Part shown: positions 1 through 5,741 of the stretch, piece by piece
Position numbering within the stretch: the stretch's first letter is position 1
How the letters are laid out: each line of letters starts with the position of its first letter
From: Dehalococcoidia bacterium UBA3254
Lineage (GTDB): Bacteria; Chloroflexota; Dehalococcoidia; Dehalococcoidales; UBA3254
Direction: 5' to 3'
Assembly: GCA_002362735.1 (NCBI GenBank)
Contig: DEUU01000092.1
Coordinates: forward strand, 1-6,486
Length of the DNA: 6,486 nucleotides
Translations under genes and position numbers: made by a program
Notes under the pieces: model-generated
Seen by the model: the letters and a program-made list of their open reading frames with translations, nothing else
What the model was told of the DNA's origin: nothing
Database searches by the model: none

Positions 1-1
1 T

Positions 2-670
2 ACCCGGACCTTCACCTGGACACCCGCCGCTAATCAGGCAGGAACTTATAGTAACGTCCGCTTCACGGTGAGTGACGGGGATCTAACGGACAACGAGAAT
101 ATTACTATCACTGTGAATCTTGCTAATCAAGCCCCGGTCCTGTCATCCATCGGAAGTAAGACCGTAAATGCGGGATCGACTCTTACCTTTATCATCTCTG
201 CTACCGACCCTGACGGGGACAGCTTGACTTACTCGGCTTCTAATTTACCCTCAGGATCTAGTTTTGGCACTTCGACAAGGACGTTCTCCTGGACGCCGAC
301 CTCATCTCAAACTGGAACATACAGCAATGTCCGCTTTACCGTTAGTGATGGCAGTTTAACGGACTATGAGAATATTACTATCACCGTTAACAGCGTAAAT
401 CAGGCTCCGGTGCTGGCTGCAATCGGCAATAAGACAGTAACGACTAGCCAGACTTTAACTTTCCAAATCTCCGCTACTGACCCCAACGGTAACAGCCTGA
501 CCTATTCTGGCTCCAATCTACCTTCCGGGTCAAGCTTTAACACTTCTACCCGGACCTTCACCTGGACACCCACCATAAACCAGGCTGGAACCTATTCTAA
601 TGTGCGTTTTACCGTCAGTGACGGCAGCCTGACAGATTATGAAAATATCACCATTACTGTTATCCAGGAG
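2..670 (+). repeat. Tandem 273-bp repeat units encoding 91-residue Ig-like domains
   Basis: Units begin at the NQAP codons at 125 and 398, and the third boundary falls at about 671, giving an exact 273-bp period. The first unit is cut by the window edge. The first 25 bases of the window recur without mismatch at 547-571, exactly two periods (546 bp) away. Flanking parts of the units differ mainly at synonymous positions. This indicates protein-level conservation with patches of recent DNA exchange between units. Confidence 0.92.
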
Positions 671-847
671 CTAAACATTTATGACGTTAATGCAGATAAC
701 ATAGTGGACGAGCAGGATTTGGCTGATATTAACCAGCATTTTGGTGAGACTAATGCTACCGGCGGATGGATCAGAGAGGATGTTAATCAGGATGGGACCA
801 TAAATATTCTGGACAGCATCGTCGTCGGTCAGCATTTTACAACCTAA
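2..847 (+). CDS. C-terminal part of a secreted Ig-like repeat protein ending in a dockerin domain (5' end outside window)
   Basis: The reading frame is open from base 2, so the gene begins upstream. The GTG at 68 lies inside a repeat and is not a start. The protein shows one partial and two complete Ig-like units of 91 residues, each with NQAPVL, ATDPDGDSLTY, LPSGSSF, TRTFSWTP, YSNVRFTVSDG and ENITITV blocks, which resemble the putative-Ig He_PIG/cadherin-like family. The last 58 residues (from about 674) carry two EF-hand-like loops, DVNADNIVDEQD (683-718) and DVNQDGTINILD (779-814), separated by a GWIRE linker, as in type I dockerins. Dockerins bind cohesins or calcium and sit at the C-terminus of extracellular proteins. 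Function is therefore inferred as a secreted or surface adhesive or scaffold-bound protein. The N-terminal catalytic or signal part is not visible. The stop at 845-847 is followed by a structured intergenic region, so this gene is probably not co-transcribed with the ACP gene. Confidence 0.9.
   Translation, partial: TRTFTWTPAANQAGTYSNVRFTVSDGDLTDNENITITVNLANQAPVLSSIGSKTVNAGSTLTFIISATDPDGDSLTYSASNLPSGSSFGTSTRTFSWTPTSSQTGTYSNVRFTVSDGSLTDYENITITVNSVNQAPVLAAIGNKTVTTSQTLTFQISATDPNGNSLTYSGSNLPSGSSFNTSTRTFTWTPTINQAGTYSNVRFTVSDGSLTDYENITITVIQELNIYDVNADNIVDEQDLADINQHFGETNATGGWIREDVNQDGTINILDSIVVGQHFTT
674..847 (+). other. Dockerin type I-like domain (two calcium-binding loops) within the repeat protein
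   Basis: There are two 12-residue calcium loops with Asp/Asn at positions 1, 3, 5 and 9 and Asp at 12 (D-V-N-A-D...D..D and D-V-N-Q-D-G...N..D). Each is followed by a short hydrophobic helix (LADINQHFG, SIVVGQHF). This is the duplicated loop-helix pattern of dockerins. No cohesin is visible in the window, so the partner is unknown. Dockerin-like modules are also found in non-cellulosomal bacteria and archaea. Confidence 0.82.
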
Positions 848-850
848 AAT

Positions 851-935
851 ACGATGACTGACCGACTCCGGATGACGGCCTGACGGATACGATACAGATG
901 TCCCGGTTCTTGAATTTCAGCCCGGTCAGCATCGT
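851..935 (+). other. Long imperfect inverted repeat just after the dockerin gene
   Basis: ACGATGaCTGACCG (851-864) is complementary to CGGTCAGCATCGT (923-935): 13 base pairs with one bulged A at 857, enclosing a 58-nt loop. The arm at 851-864 can also pair with CGGTCAGCAT at 826-835 inside the dockerin coding end (10 bp, 18-nt loop), so two foldings exclude each other. There is no T-run after the stem, so it is not a standard intrinsic terminator. Possible roles are 3' mRNA protection, a factor-dependent termination signal, or a remnant of a small repeat element. Confidence 0.5.
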
Positions 936-941
936 TCGAAC

Positions 942-971
942 TTGACCAACGTTGATTATGACACTTATAAT
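942..971 (+). promoter_or_regulatory. Sigma70-type promoter candidate for the ACP-ligase-NadE operon
   Basis: TTGACC (942-947), an 18-base spacer, then TATAAT (966-971) give 5/6 and 6/6 matches to the bacterial housekeeping consensus. Transcription would start near 978, leaving a leader of about 97 nt before the TTG start of the ACP gene. It is the only good promoter candidate before 1075 on the plus strand and fits the start of a new transcription unit. Confidence 0.65.
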
Positions 972-1022
972 GGGTAGTTACGATAATTTAAAGTCGGCTT
1001 ACAATTCATAAGTTAGAGCAGA

Positions 1023-1044
1023 GTTCACAAAAAGCCGGGTGAAC
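1023..1044 (+). other. Small hairpin in the ACP leader, upstream of the ribosome binding site
   Basis: GTTCAC (1023-1028) pairs perfectly with GTGAAC (1039-1044) around a 10-nt loop, ending 18 nt before the Shine-Dalgarno sequence. A competing pairing is possible between CGGCTT (995-1000) and AAGCCG (1032-1037), whose second arm sits in this loop. The stems are short and could be chance. Confidence 0.25.
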
Positions 1045-1062
1045 CTTAATATCAATACAGCT

Positions 1063-1068
1063 AAGGAG
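1063..1068 (+). promoter_or_regulatory. Ribosome binding site fixing the TTG start of the ACP gene
   Basis: AAGGAG lies six bases before TTG at 1075. An in-frame TGA at 1069-1071 rules out any earlier start, and the next candidate (GTG at 1087) is too far from this site. The pair of signals therefore supports a TTG initiation codon. Confidence 0.8.
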
Positions 1069-1074
1069 TGAAAA

Positions 1075-1347
1075 TTGGCAAGCACAGTGGATATCAAAGA
1101 TAAGTTAAAGACCTATATCCTTGATTATTTCGTCAAAGAATCGGGAATAAAGCTAACGGACGATACCTCCTTTCTGGATGAGGGTATTATTGACTCCACC
1201 GGAGTAATGGAGTTAGTCGCCTTCCTTGAAATGACCTTTGAATTCAGAATCGAAGATGAAGAAATCGTTCCCGATAATTTTGATTCAATCAACAAGCTAT
1301 TAAAATTCGTTCAATTAAAGCAAAACGGAAAACCTCAAGCTTCTTAA
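1075..1347 (+). CDS. Acyl carrier protein (phosphopantetheine-binding), stand-alone
   Basis: A 90-residue four-helix carrier protein in the cytoplasm. The 4'-phosphopantetheine attachment site is Ser41 in GIIDSTGVMEL (Asp40-Ser41), followed by the acidic helix II (MELVAFLEMTFEFRIEDEEI) typical of ACP/PCP domains. Its length matches free-standing ACPs. It starts with TTG, supported by AAGGAG six bases upstream and an in-frame stop directly before. It is followed 23 bp later by an AMP-forming ligase whose likely job is to load this protein, so it is more likely a specialised carrier than the housekeeping fatty-acid AcpP. The DS-T motif (rather than DSL) and the ligase neighbour resemble carriers of the exosortase-A-associated type in exopolysaccharide loci. 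That family assignment is from memory. The cargo is unknown; it could be a fatty, hydroxy or amino acid. Confidence 0.9.
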   Translation: MASTVDIKDKLKTYILDYFVKESGIKLTDDTSFLDEGIIDSTGVMELVAFLEMTFEFRIEDEEIVPDNFDSINKLLKFVQLKQNGKPQAS

Positions 1348-1370
1348 GGCGGTTAGTGATAAATATATAA

Positions 1371-2921
1371 ATGTTACTCAATGAATTATTAGAACAAACA
1401 ACCCGGCGGTACCCTTCCAAGATTGCTTTAGTCTGCAAGAACCAGAGATACACCTATACTGATATTAACCAGGCCGCTGATTCCCTGGCGAACGCCCTGA
1501 TTGCTCAGGGTTTTCAGAGATATGAACCGGTAATTATATATTTGGACAACTCAGACGAAACCGTCATATCTCTTTATGGAATCCTTAAAGCCGGCGGTAT
1601 TTTTGTCATCGTAAACTCCAAAGTTAAACCCCGGAAATTGGCTTATATCCTGTTAGATTGTAGGGCTAAAACCTTGATCACCGATACCTCTCATTACAAA
1701 CAGCTATCTCAGGGGGGAGAAGATTTTGCAGGCCTCAGGCGGATAGTATTCACAGACTACGAAAAAGCCGGGAATTTGGAACCGTTGAGTCCGGGCTTCA
1801 AACTCCTTTCTTTCAAGGACATGGTCCGGGATCACAAACCGGGCATCATCAGACCGGCCAATATTGACGTAGATCTCGCCAGTTTGATTTATACTTCCGG
1901 GTCAAGCGGAAATCCCAAGGGGGTCATGCTCACCCATCTTAATATGGTGACGGCGGTCAATTCCATCACGCAGTATCTGGAAAATACAGACTCCGATATC
2001 ATTATGGACACACTGCCGCTCTCTTTTGATTACGGATTATACCAGGTCTTAATGGCGTTTAAATTCGGCGGCACCGTAATTCTGGAAAACGGATTCATTT
2101 TCCCTGAACAAATCATTAAGAAAGTCATCCAGGAACGGGTTACCGGCTGGCCGGTGGTACCAACCATCGCCGCTATGTTATGTCGACTCAAGAATCTGGA
2201 AAACAATGACTTTTCCAGACTCAGATATATTACCAGTACCGGGCAGGTGCTTCCTACCAACCATATTGCACGGTTAAGACAGGCTTTCCCGGTCACTAAA
2301 ATATTTTCGATGTACGGATTAACCGAATGCAAAAGAGTTTCCTACCTTCCTCCCAGAGACTTGGATCGAAAACCGAATTCCGTAGGAATCGCTATCCCGA
2401 ATACTGAAGTTTACATTGCAGACGATGCTGGTAAAGAGATTACCGAGCCGGGAAAACCGGGTGAACTGGTCGTCCGAGGATCAACGGTAATGCAGGGTTA
2501 TTGGGGACTTCCCGAGGAAACGAAACGAGCTCTCCGCACCGGTTCATACCCTGGTGAGAAAGTCCTGTATACCGGAGATTTATTTAAAAAGGACGAGGAA
2601 GGTTATCTCTATTTCCTGGGACGCAAGGACGATATCATTAAAACTTCCGGGCATATGGTGAGCCCTAAAGAAGTAGAAAATGTATTGTGTGAAATGGAAG
2701 ACATTGTCGAAGCCGCCGTTATTGGTGTCGAGGATGAAATTCTGGGACGCGCCATCAAAGCATTCGTGTGTTTAGCTGAAGATTCAAAGGCTACCGAGAA
2801 GGAAATTATCGCCTTCTGTCTTAAAAACCTGGAAGACCATGCGGTACCGAAATATGTCAGTATTCAGACTTCGCTGCCGAGGACCGACAGCGGTAAAATT
2901 CAAAAGCGAGATTTACATTAA
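1371..2921 (+). CDS. AMP-forming acyl-CoA/ACP ligase (adenylate-forming enzyme), exopolysaccharide-locus type
   Basis: At 516 residues it is a full-length ANL-superfamily enzyme that activates a carboxylate with ATP and transfers it to a thiol, here probably the phosphopantetheine of the ACP encoded just upstream. Visible core motifs are the P-loop YTSGSSGNPKG (174-184), YGLTE (315-319), YTGD (400-403), the hinge GRKDDIIKTSG (417-427) and the C-terminal catalytic Lys509 in TDSGKIQKRDL. All key residues are present, so it should be active. The stretch YGLTECKRVSYLPP...NSVGIAIPN resembles ligases linked to exosortase A systems (recalled family resemblance). The ATG at 1371 follows directly on an in-frame TAA and gives a normal N-terminus. 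No strong ribosome site is close (AAGGCGG lies 18 bases away), so translation may be coupled to the ACP gene, which ends 23 bp upstream. The substrate cannot be read from sequence; fatty acid and amino acid are both possible. Confidence 0.9.
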   Translation: MLLNELLEQTTRRYPSKIALVCKNQRYTYTDINQAADSLANALIAQGFQRYEPVIIYLDNSDETVISLYGILKAGGIFVIVNSKVKPRKLAYILLDCRAKTLITDTSHYKQLSQGGEDFAGLRRIVFTDYEKAGNLEPLSPGFKLLSFKDMVRDHKPGIIRPANIDVDLASLIYTSGSSGNPKGVMLTHLNMVTAVNSITQYLENTDSDIIMDTLPLSFDYGLYQVLMAFKFGGTVILENGFIFPEQIIKKVIQERVTGWPVVPTIAAMLCRLKNLENNDFSRLRYITSTGQVLPTNHIARLRQAFPVTKIFSMYGLTECKRVSYLPPRDLDRKPNSVGIAIPNTEVYIADDAGKEITEPGKPGELVVRGSTVMQGYWGLPEETKRALRTGSYPGEKVLYTGDLFKKDEEGYLYFLGRKDDIIKTSGHMVSPKEVENVLCEMEDIVEAAVIGVEDEILGRAIKAFVCLAEDSKATEKEIIAFCLKNLEDHAVPKYVSIQTSLPRTDSGKIQKRDLH

Positions 2922-2943
2922 GTCGGTATAAATGGAGTAAAAA

Positions 2944-3915
2944 ATGGCTTTTAATAAAGGAATTCTAAAAATAAACTGTCAATCCGAAACTGACCGGATT
3001 TGCGATTTTATTGTAAAACAGGTCGGGGTCATGAAACGCGACGGCGCCGTCATTGGCATCAGCGGAGGAGTCGATTCAGCGCTCTGTTCTGCACTCTGTG
3101 TGAAAGCCCTGGGTAAATCTAAGGTGTTGGGACTGATTCTCCCAGAGAGAGAATCTAATTCCGTATCGGAAAAATACGCCGCCAAACATGCCAAAAATAT
3201 CGGCCTGGATCCAATTACTGATAATATTACCGGCACTCTGGAAGGATTCGGGACCTATAAGCGAAGAGATGAGGCTATCCGGGCGGTTTTCCCCGAATAT
3301 AATGATCAATACAAATCCAAATTGACGCTTCCACCCGATCTTCTCACTAAGGATGCTTTTAATTTCTTTACTCTTAAGATAGAAGATCCCCAGGGTAATA
3401 TCAAGACTGCCCGACTCGACTACAAAACCTCAAGGAATATTCTTTCTGCGGCCAATACTAAACAGATCACCCGAATGATGTATCTCAACTATTATGCCGA
3501 GAAAAACAACTACATTGTCTGCGGCACTACCAACCGGAGCGAGTATATTCAGGGTTTTTTTGTGAAGTACGGTGATGGGGGTGTGGATGTAGAGCCCATT
3601 GCCCACCTGTATAAAACCCAGGTCTACGAGCTGTCCGATTACATTGCAATAATACCGGAAATCCGCAACCGGGCGCCCAGTCCGGATACTTTCAGCATGG
3701 TAGTAACCGATGAAGAAATGCATTTCCGCATTCCTTTCGATACTCTGGATCTTCTGTTATATGCCTGGGAACGTAAACTTGAACCTTCCGAAGTAGGTGC
3801 TGCCATGAACCTGACCGAAGCCCAGGTAAAGAGGGCTTTCCGGGATATCACATCCAAATATAATGCCACGAACTATCTGCGGCTCCCACCACAGAGTTTG
3901 CCGGGGGCAGGTTGA
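2944..3915 (+). CDS. nadE: NAD synthetase (ammonia-dependent) family PP-loop amidating enzyme, enlarged variant
   Basis: The 323-residue protein has the ATP-pyrophosphatase P-loop SGGVDS (40-45) and the NadE signature GTTNRSEYIQGFFVKYGDGGVDVEP (194-218). This is followed by HLYKTQVYELS, the substrate-side loop RAPSPD (243-248) and an acidic TDEE (255-258). Classical NadE adenylates nicotinate adenine dinucleotide and swaps the carboxylate for an amide using ammonia. There is no N-terminal nitrilase-type glutaminase domain, so free ammonia or a separate partner is implied. Bacterial and archaeal ammonia-type NadE proteins are usually about 245-275 residues. Here roughly 55-60 extra residues lie between about 97 and 165, and the usual ADL-type element after the PSP loop reads as DTFSMVV. 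GGAG at 2934-2937, six bases before the ATG, supports the start, and only 22 bp separate it from the ligase. The operon position suggests it may amidate a pathway carboxylate rather than serve general NAD synthesis; that is inference. Confidence 0.85.
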   Translation: MAFNKGILKINCQSETDRICDFIVKQVGVMKRDGAVIGISGGVDSALCSALCVKALGKSKVLGLILPERESNSVSEKYAAKHAKNIGLDPITDNITGTLEGFGTYKRRDEAIRAVFPEYNDQYKSKLTLPPDLLTKDAFNFFTLKIEDPQGNIKTARLDYKTSRNILSAANTKQITRMMYLNYYAEKNNYIVCGTTNRSEYIQGFFVKYGDGGVDVEPIAHLYKTQVYELSDYIAIIPEIRNRAPSPDTFSMVVTDEEMHFRIPFDTLDLLLYAWERKLEPSEVGAAMNLTEAQVKRAFRDITSKYNATNYLRLPPQSLPGAG

Positions 3916-3936
3916 CAGGATTAATATTTTTCTGTG

Positions 3937-3950
3937 CCGGTCTAAACCGG
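3937..3950 (+). other. Short hairpin after the NadE-like gene
   Basis: CCGGT (3937-3941) and ACCGG (3946-3950) form a 5-bp GC-rich stem around a CTAA loop, 21 bases after the stop codon. What follows (GTCATATTTG) is only mildly T-rich, so termination would be weak at best. It could partly separate the upstream operon from the promoter candidate just downstream. Confidence 0.3.
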
Positions 3951-3957
3951 GTCATAT

Positions 3958-3985
3958 TTGCATTATTCCAGCTAAATACTATAAT
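3958..3985 (+). promoter_or_regulatory. Promoter candidate for the sugar amidotransferase gene
   Basis: TTGCAT (3958-3963), a 16-base spacer and an exact TATAAT (3980-3985) resemble a sigma70 promoter. The start would be near 3992, giving a leader of about 80 nt to the GTG at 4073. The -35 match is only moderate (4/6) and the region is AT-rich, but the 121-157 bp gap before the gene makes a separate promoter reasonable. Confidence 0.5.
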
Positions 3986-3990
3986 AGTAT
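3976..3990 (+). promoter_or_regulatory. Operator-like palindrome overlapping the -10 element
   Basis: ATACTAT-A-ATAGTAT has perfect 7-bp arms around a single central base and contains the TATAAT of the promoter candidate. A dimeric repressor bound here would block RNA polymerase. No regulator gene is visible in the window, and AT-rich palindromes can arise by chance. Confidence 0.4.
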
Positions 3991-4058
3991 ACCGGGTAGT
4001 GACCAACGAAAATTATACCTTAAAACTATTTAAAAGATGAAATTAATTATACAGGGAC

Positions 4059-4063
4059 GGGAG
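4059..4063 (+). promoter_or_regulatory. Ribosome binding site favouring the GTG start at 4073
   Basis: GGGAG ends nine bases before the GTG at 4073. The earlier in-frame ATG at 4037 is preceded only by TATTTAAAAG, which has no clear Shine-Dalgarno sequence. Together with the family's usual N-terminus, this favours the GTG. Confidence 0.5.
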
Positions 4064-4072
4064 AGTGATGGG

Positions 4073-5086
4073 GTGTCTGAAATAATCTGCTCCAATTGCG
4101 TTTTACCAGAAAATTTTCCTGGAATTCGTTTTGACGAAAAAGGGGTCTGCAACTATTGTCTGGTCTATCAGAAAAAGGTCCCCCAGCCCGGCAAGAAGCT
4201 GGAGTTCAGTCAAAAATTTGAATCCCTCATCGAAAAATATCGAGGGAAAAACTCCTATGATGCGCTCATGTGTTACAGCGGCGGTAAAGATAGTACCTAT
4301 ACCCTCTTAATTTTAAAAGAAAAATATCACCTGAATCCTCTGGCATTGTCTTTCGATAATGGATTTTTACCTCAGCAAGCTCTGAATAATATCCGCAACG
4401 TGGTGGAAGGGCTAGGAGTAGACCACATTTTACTGAAACCCCGGTTTGATATTCTGGCGAAGGTCTTCAGCTATTGCGCTCAACACGATACTTACTCTCC
4501 AAAAGCTCTGGAAAGATCAAGCGCGATCTGCACCTCCTGTATGGCGATCTTAAAATACAGCGCTTTGCGGCTGGCGATTGAGAAAGATATACCGTTTATA
4601 GTTTACGGTTGGTCCCCGGGCCAGGCGCCGATTACTTCTTCCATTTTACTGAACAACCCTCAGATGCTGAAAAGTTTACACAAGGTCCTCTATGATCGGC
4701 TGTATGCCATTCTGGGAGACGATATCAGACCGTATTTTCTAGAAGAAAAACACTTTACTGACCGGTACAATTTCCCGTATAACATCAATCCGTTATCGTT
4801 TCTGGATTATAACATCGATGAGATTTATAGAAGTATCTCACGCTTCGGCTGGAAAAAACCTGAAGGGGTTGATGCTAATTCAACAAATTGCCTTCTTAAT
4901 TCTTTTGCCAACTACATGCATAAACAGAAATTAGGTTTCCATCCTTATGCCTTTGAGCTGGCCAACCTGGTGAGAGAAGGCTATCTGGATCGGACGACAG
5001 CCATAAAAAGGCTGCGCGAAGAAGAGGACCCTCACACGATTGCTAAGGTAAAAGAAAAAATAAACCGGTCCGAGAGCGGGAGTTGA
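4073..5086 (+). CDS. Zinc-ribbon PP-loop ATPase, N-acetyl sugar amidotransferase-like (WbpG/PseA/LegG related)
   Basis: With the GTG start the protein is 337 residues; the in-frame ATG at 4037 would add 12 poorly conserved residues (MKLIIQGRESDG). The GTG is preferred because of GGGAG upstream and because family members begin a few residues before the first CxxC. The N-terminus CSNCVLPENFPGIRFDEKG followed by VCNYC has four metal-type cysteines (6, 9, 26, 29). It is followed by the ATP pyrophosphatase loop SGGKDS (69-74), FDNGF and a second CTSC pair (153, 156). A conserved-looking cysteine occurs in ANSTNC (273). WbpG, PseA and LegG adenylate an acetamido sugar carbonyl and introduce nitrogen to make an acetamidino group. 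That chemistry fits a glycan locus but the substrate here is inferred. WbpG normally needs a HisH/HisF-type ammonia supply, and none is visible. The C-terminal third does not closely recall WbpG, so a related thiolation or amidation enzyme is the alternative. Confidence 0.75.
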   Translation: MSEIICSNCVLPENFPGIRFDEKGVCNYCLVYQKKVPQPGKKLEFSQKFESLIEKYRGKNSYDALMCYSGGKDSTYTLLILKEKYHLNPLALSFDNGFLPQQALNNIRNVVEGLGVDHILLKPRFDILAKVFSYCAQHDTYSPKALERSSAICTSCMAILKYSALRLAIEKDIPFIVYGWSPGQAPITSSILLNNPQMLKSLHKVLYDRLYAILGDDIRPYFLEEKHFTDRYNFPYNINPLSFLDYNIDEIYRSISRFGWKKPEGVDANSTNCLLNSFANYMHKQKLGFHPYAFELANLVREGYLDRTTAIKRLREEEDPHTIAKVKEKINRSESGS

Positions 5087-5121
5087 TTAGCTATTCCCTT
5101 TTGTCCCCGGTTATAACATTT

Positions 5122-5166
5122 TCTCCCTTTGGAAAAGGGAGATTAAGAGGGATTTCTTAATCCCTC
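5122..5166. terminator. Two tandem hairpins between convergent genes, likely bidirectional terminator or REP-like element
   Basis: Stem 1 is TCTCCCTTT (5122-5130) with AAAGGGAGA (5134-5142), 9 bp around a GGA loop. Stem 2 is GAGGGATT (5147-5154) with AATCCCTC (5159-5166), 8 bp around TCTT and followed by ATTTCT. They lie between the amidotransferase stop (5086) and the minus-strand acyltransferase stop (5187), where transcription from both sides should end. The T-tracts are short. The CTCCCTTTGG/AAAGGGAG plus GAGGGATT layout recalls intergenic palindromic repeats scattered through some bacterial genomes, so it may be a mobile repeat co-opted as terminator. Confidence 0.65.
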
Positions 5167-5186
5167 ATTTCTAATTGGAAGCTCTA

Positions 5187-5714
5187 CTAATTATTTTTGG
5201 GCGGCTCTTTCCTGGCTTCCGCCTCGTTCCACATCGCGATATGCTTTTCTTTGTATTTTTGAGTTGAACCAATGACTCTGGCGGGATTTCCCATGACGAT
5301 ACTGTTTGGCTGAACATCCGAAATTACGACCGATCCAGCTCCCACGATCGAGTTATTCCCGATTCTTACATTCGGCAGAATTTGAGCGTTGAAACCGATC
5401 ATACAGTTATCTTCAATGACGATTTTTCCCTTAAATTTTATGCGGGGAATCTGCTCTCTGAGGACCCAGGCCGCCCCATCGTGAGTATGAAAAATAACGC
5501 CCCAGGAAATGAAAACGTGATTCCCTAATTCAATAAGTTCAGGCTCAGCCCAATCGTTTCGAACGTTAATTCGGCAACCTTCTCCAATCCTGGCGCCTTG
5601 ATTTCTGTAATAGTTTACAATGGTAATATCATCGTAGGTAATAAGACGAATAACATATCGGATTGATTGTAAAAGAGTCCGAAATCGTCTGTTTAGAATC
5701 TGAAATATCGTCAT
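5187..5714 (-). CDS. Left-handed beta-helix (hexapeptide repeat) acyltransferase, WbbJ/CatB-like
   Basis: The 175-residue protein has an N-terminal helical lead (about residues 1-38) followed by hexapeptide-repeat coils: ARIGEGCRI, IELGNHVFIS, GKIVIEDNCMIG, ILPNVRIG, SIVGAGSVV and PNSIVMGNPARVIG. The FHTHDG segment holds His76 and His78, in the place of the catalytic histidine of O-/N-acetyltransferases in this superfamily. The closing GNPARVIG and a charged C-terminal tail are typical of WbbJ-type enzymes that acetylate surface sugars with acetyl-CoA; an acyl-ACP donor is also conceivable here. The start chosen is the second ATG, because GGAG (5725-5722) lies seven bases before it and only one base before the ATG at 5720-5718. 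Transcribed convergently to the amidotransferase and divergently from the glycosyltransferase, it seems to be its own unit. Confidence 0.88.
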   Translation of the reverse strand: MTIFQILNRRFRTLLQSIRYVIRLITYDDITIVNYYRNQGARIGEGCRINVRNDWAEPELIELGNHVFISWGVIFHTHDGAAWVLREQIPRIKFKGKIVIEDNCMIGFNAQILPNVRIGNNSIVGAGSVVISDVQPNSIVMGNPARVIGSTQKYKEKHIAMWNEAEARKEPPKNN

Positions 5715-5721
5715 CCGCATA

Positions 5722-5725
5722 CTCC
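5722..5725 (-). promoter_or_regulatory. Ribosome binding site for the acyltransferase, favouring the second ATG
   Basis: On the minus strand GGAG is followed after seven bases by the ATG at 5714-5712. The ATG at 5720-5718 is only one base away, too close for initiation. The start is therefore placed two codons inside the longest frame. Confidence 0.65.
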
Positions 5726-5741
5726 AATTTCAAACAATTCA

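Noticed and set aside
68..70. GTG as the start of the dockerin protein
   Set aside because: The same frame is open to the window edge and encodes the same repeat family (TRTFTWTP...YSNVRF) before this codon, so it is an internal valine.
848..1074. CRISPR array, tRNA or riboswitch in the spacers
   Set aside because: No regularly spaced repeats, cloverleaf-like arms or known aptamer core were seen in any of the intergenic stretches.
2030..2332. Minus-strand open frame of 100 codons inside the ligase gene
   Set aside because: It lies antisense to conserved ligase motifs, has no ribosome site, and its protein resembles no family I know.
2979..3869. Four minus-strand open frames of 76-97 codons within the NadE-like gene
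   Set aside because: They overlap each other and a strongly conserved coding region, so they are chance antisense frames.
3912..3917. TTGACA overlapping the stop codon of the NadE-like gene as a -35 box
   Set aside because: There is no acceptable -10 sequence 16-18 bases downstream; the better candidate pair is TTGCAT/TATAAT at 3958-3985.
3937..3950. Intrinsic terminator for the ACP-ligase-NadE operon
   Set aside because: The stem has only five pairs and no T-run follows, so I list it only as a hairpin.
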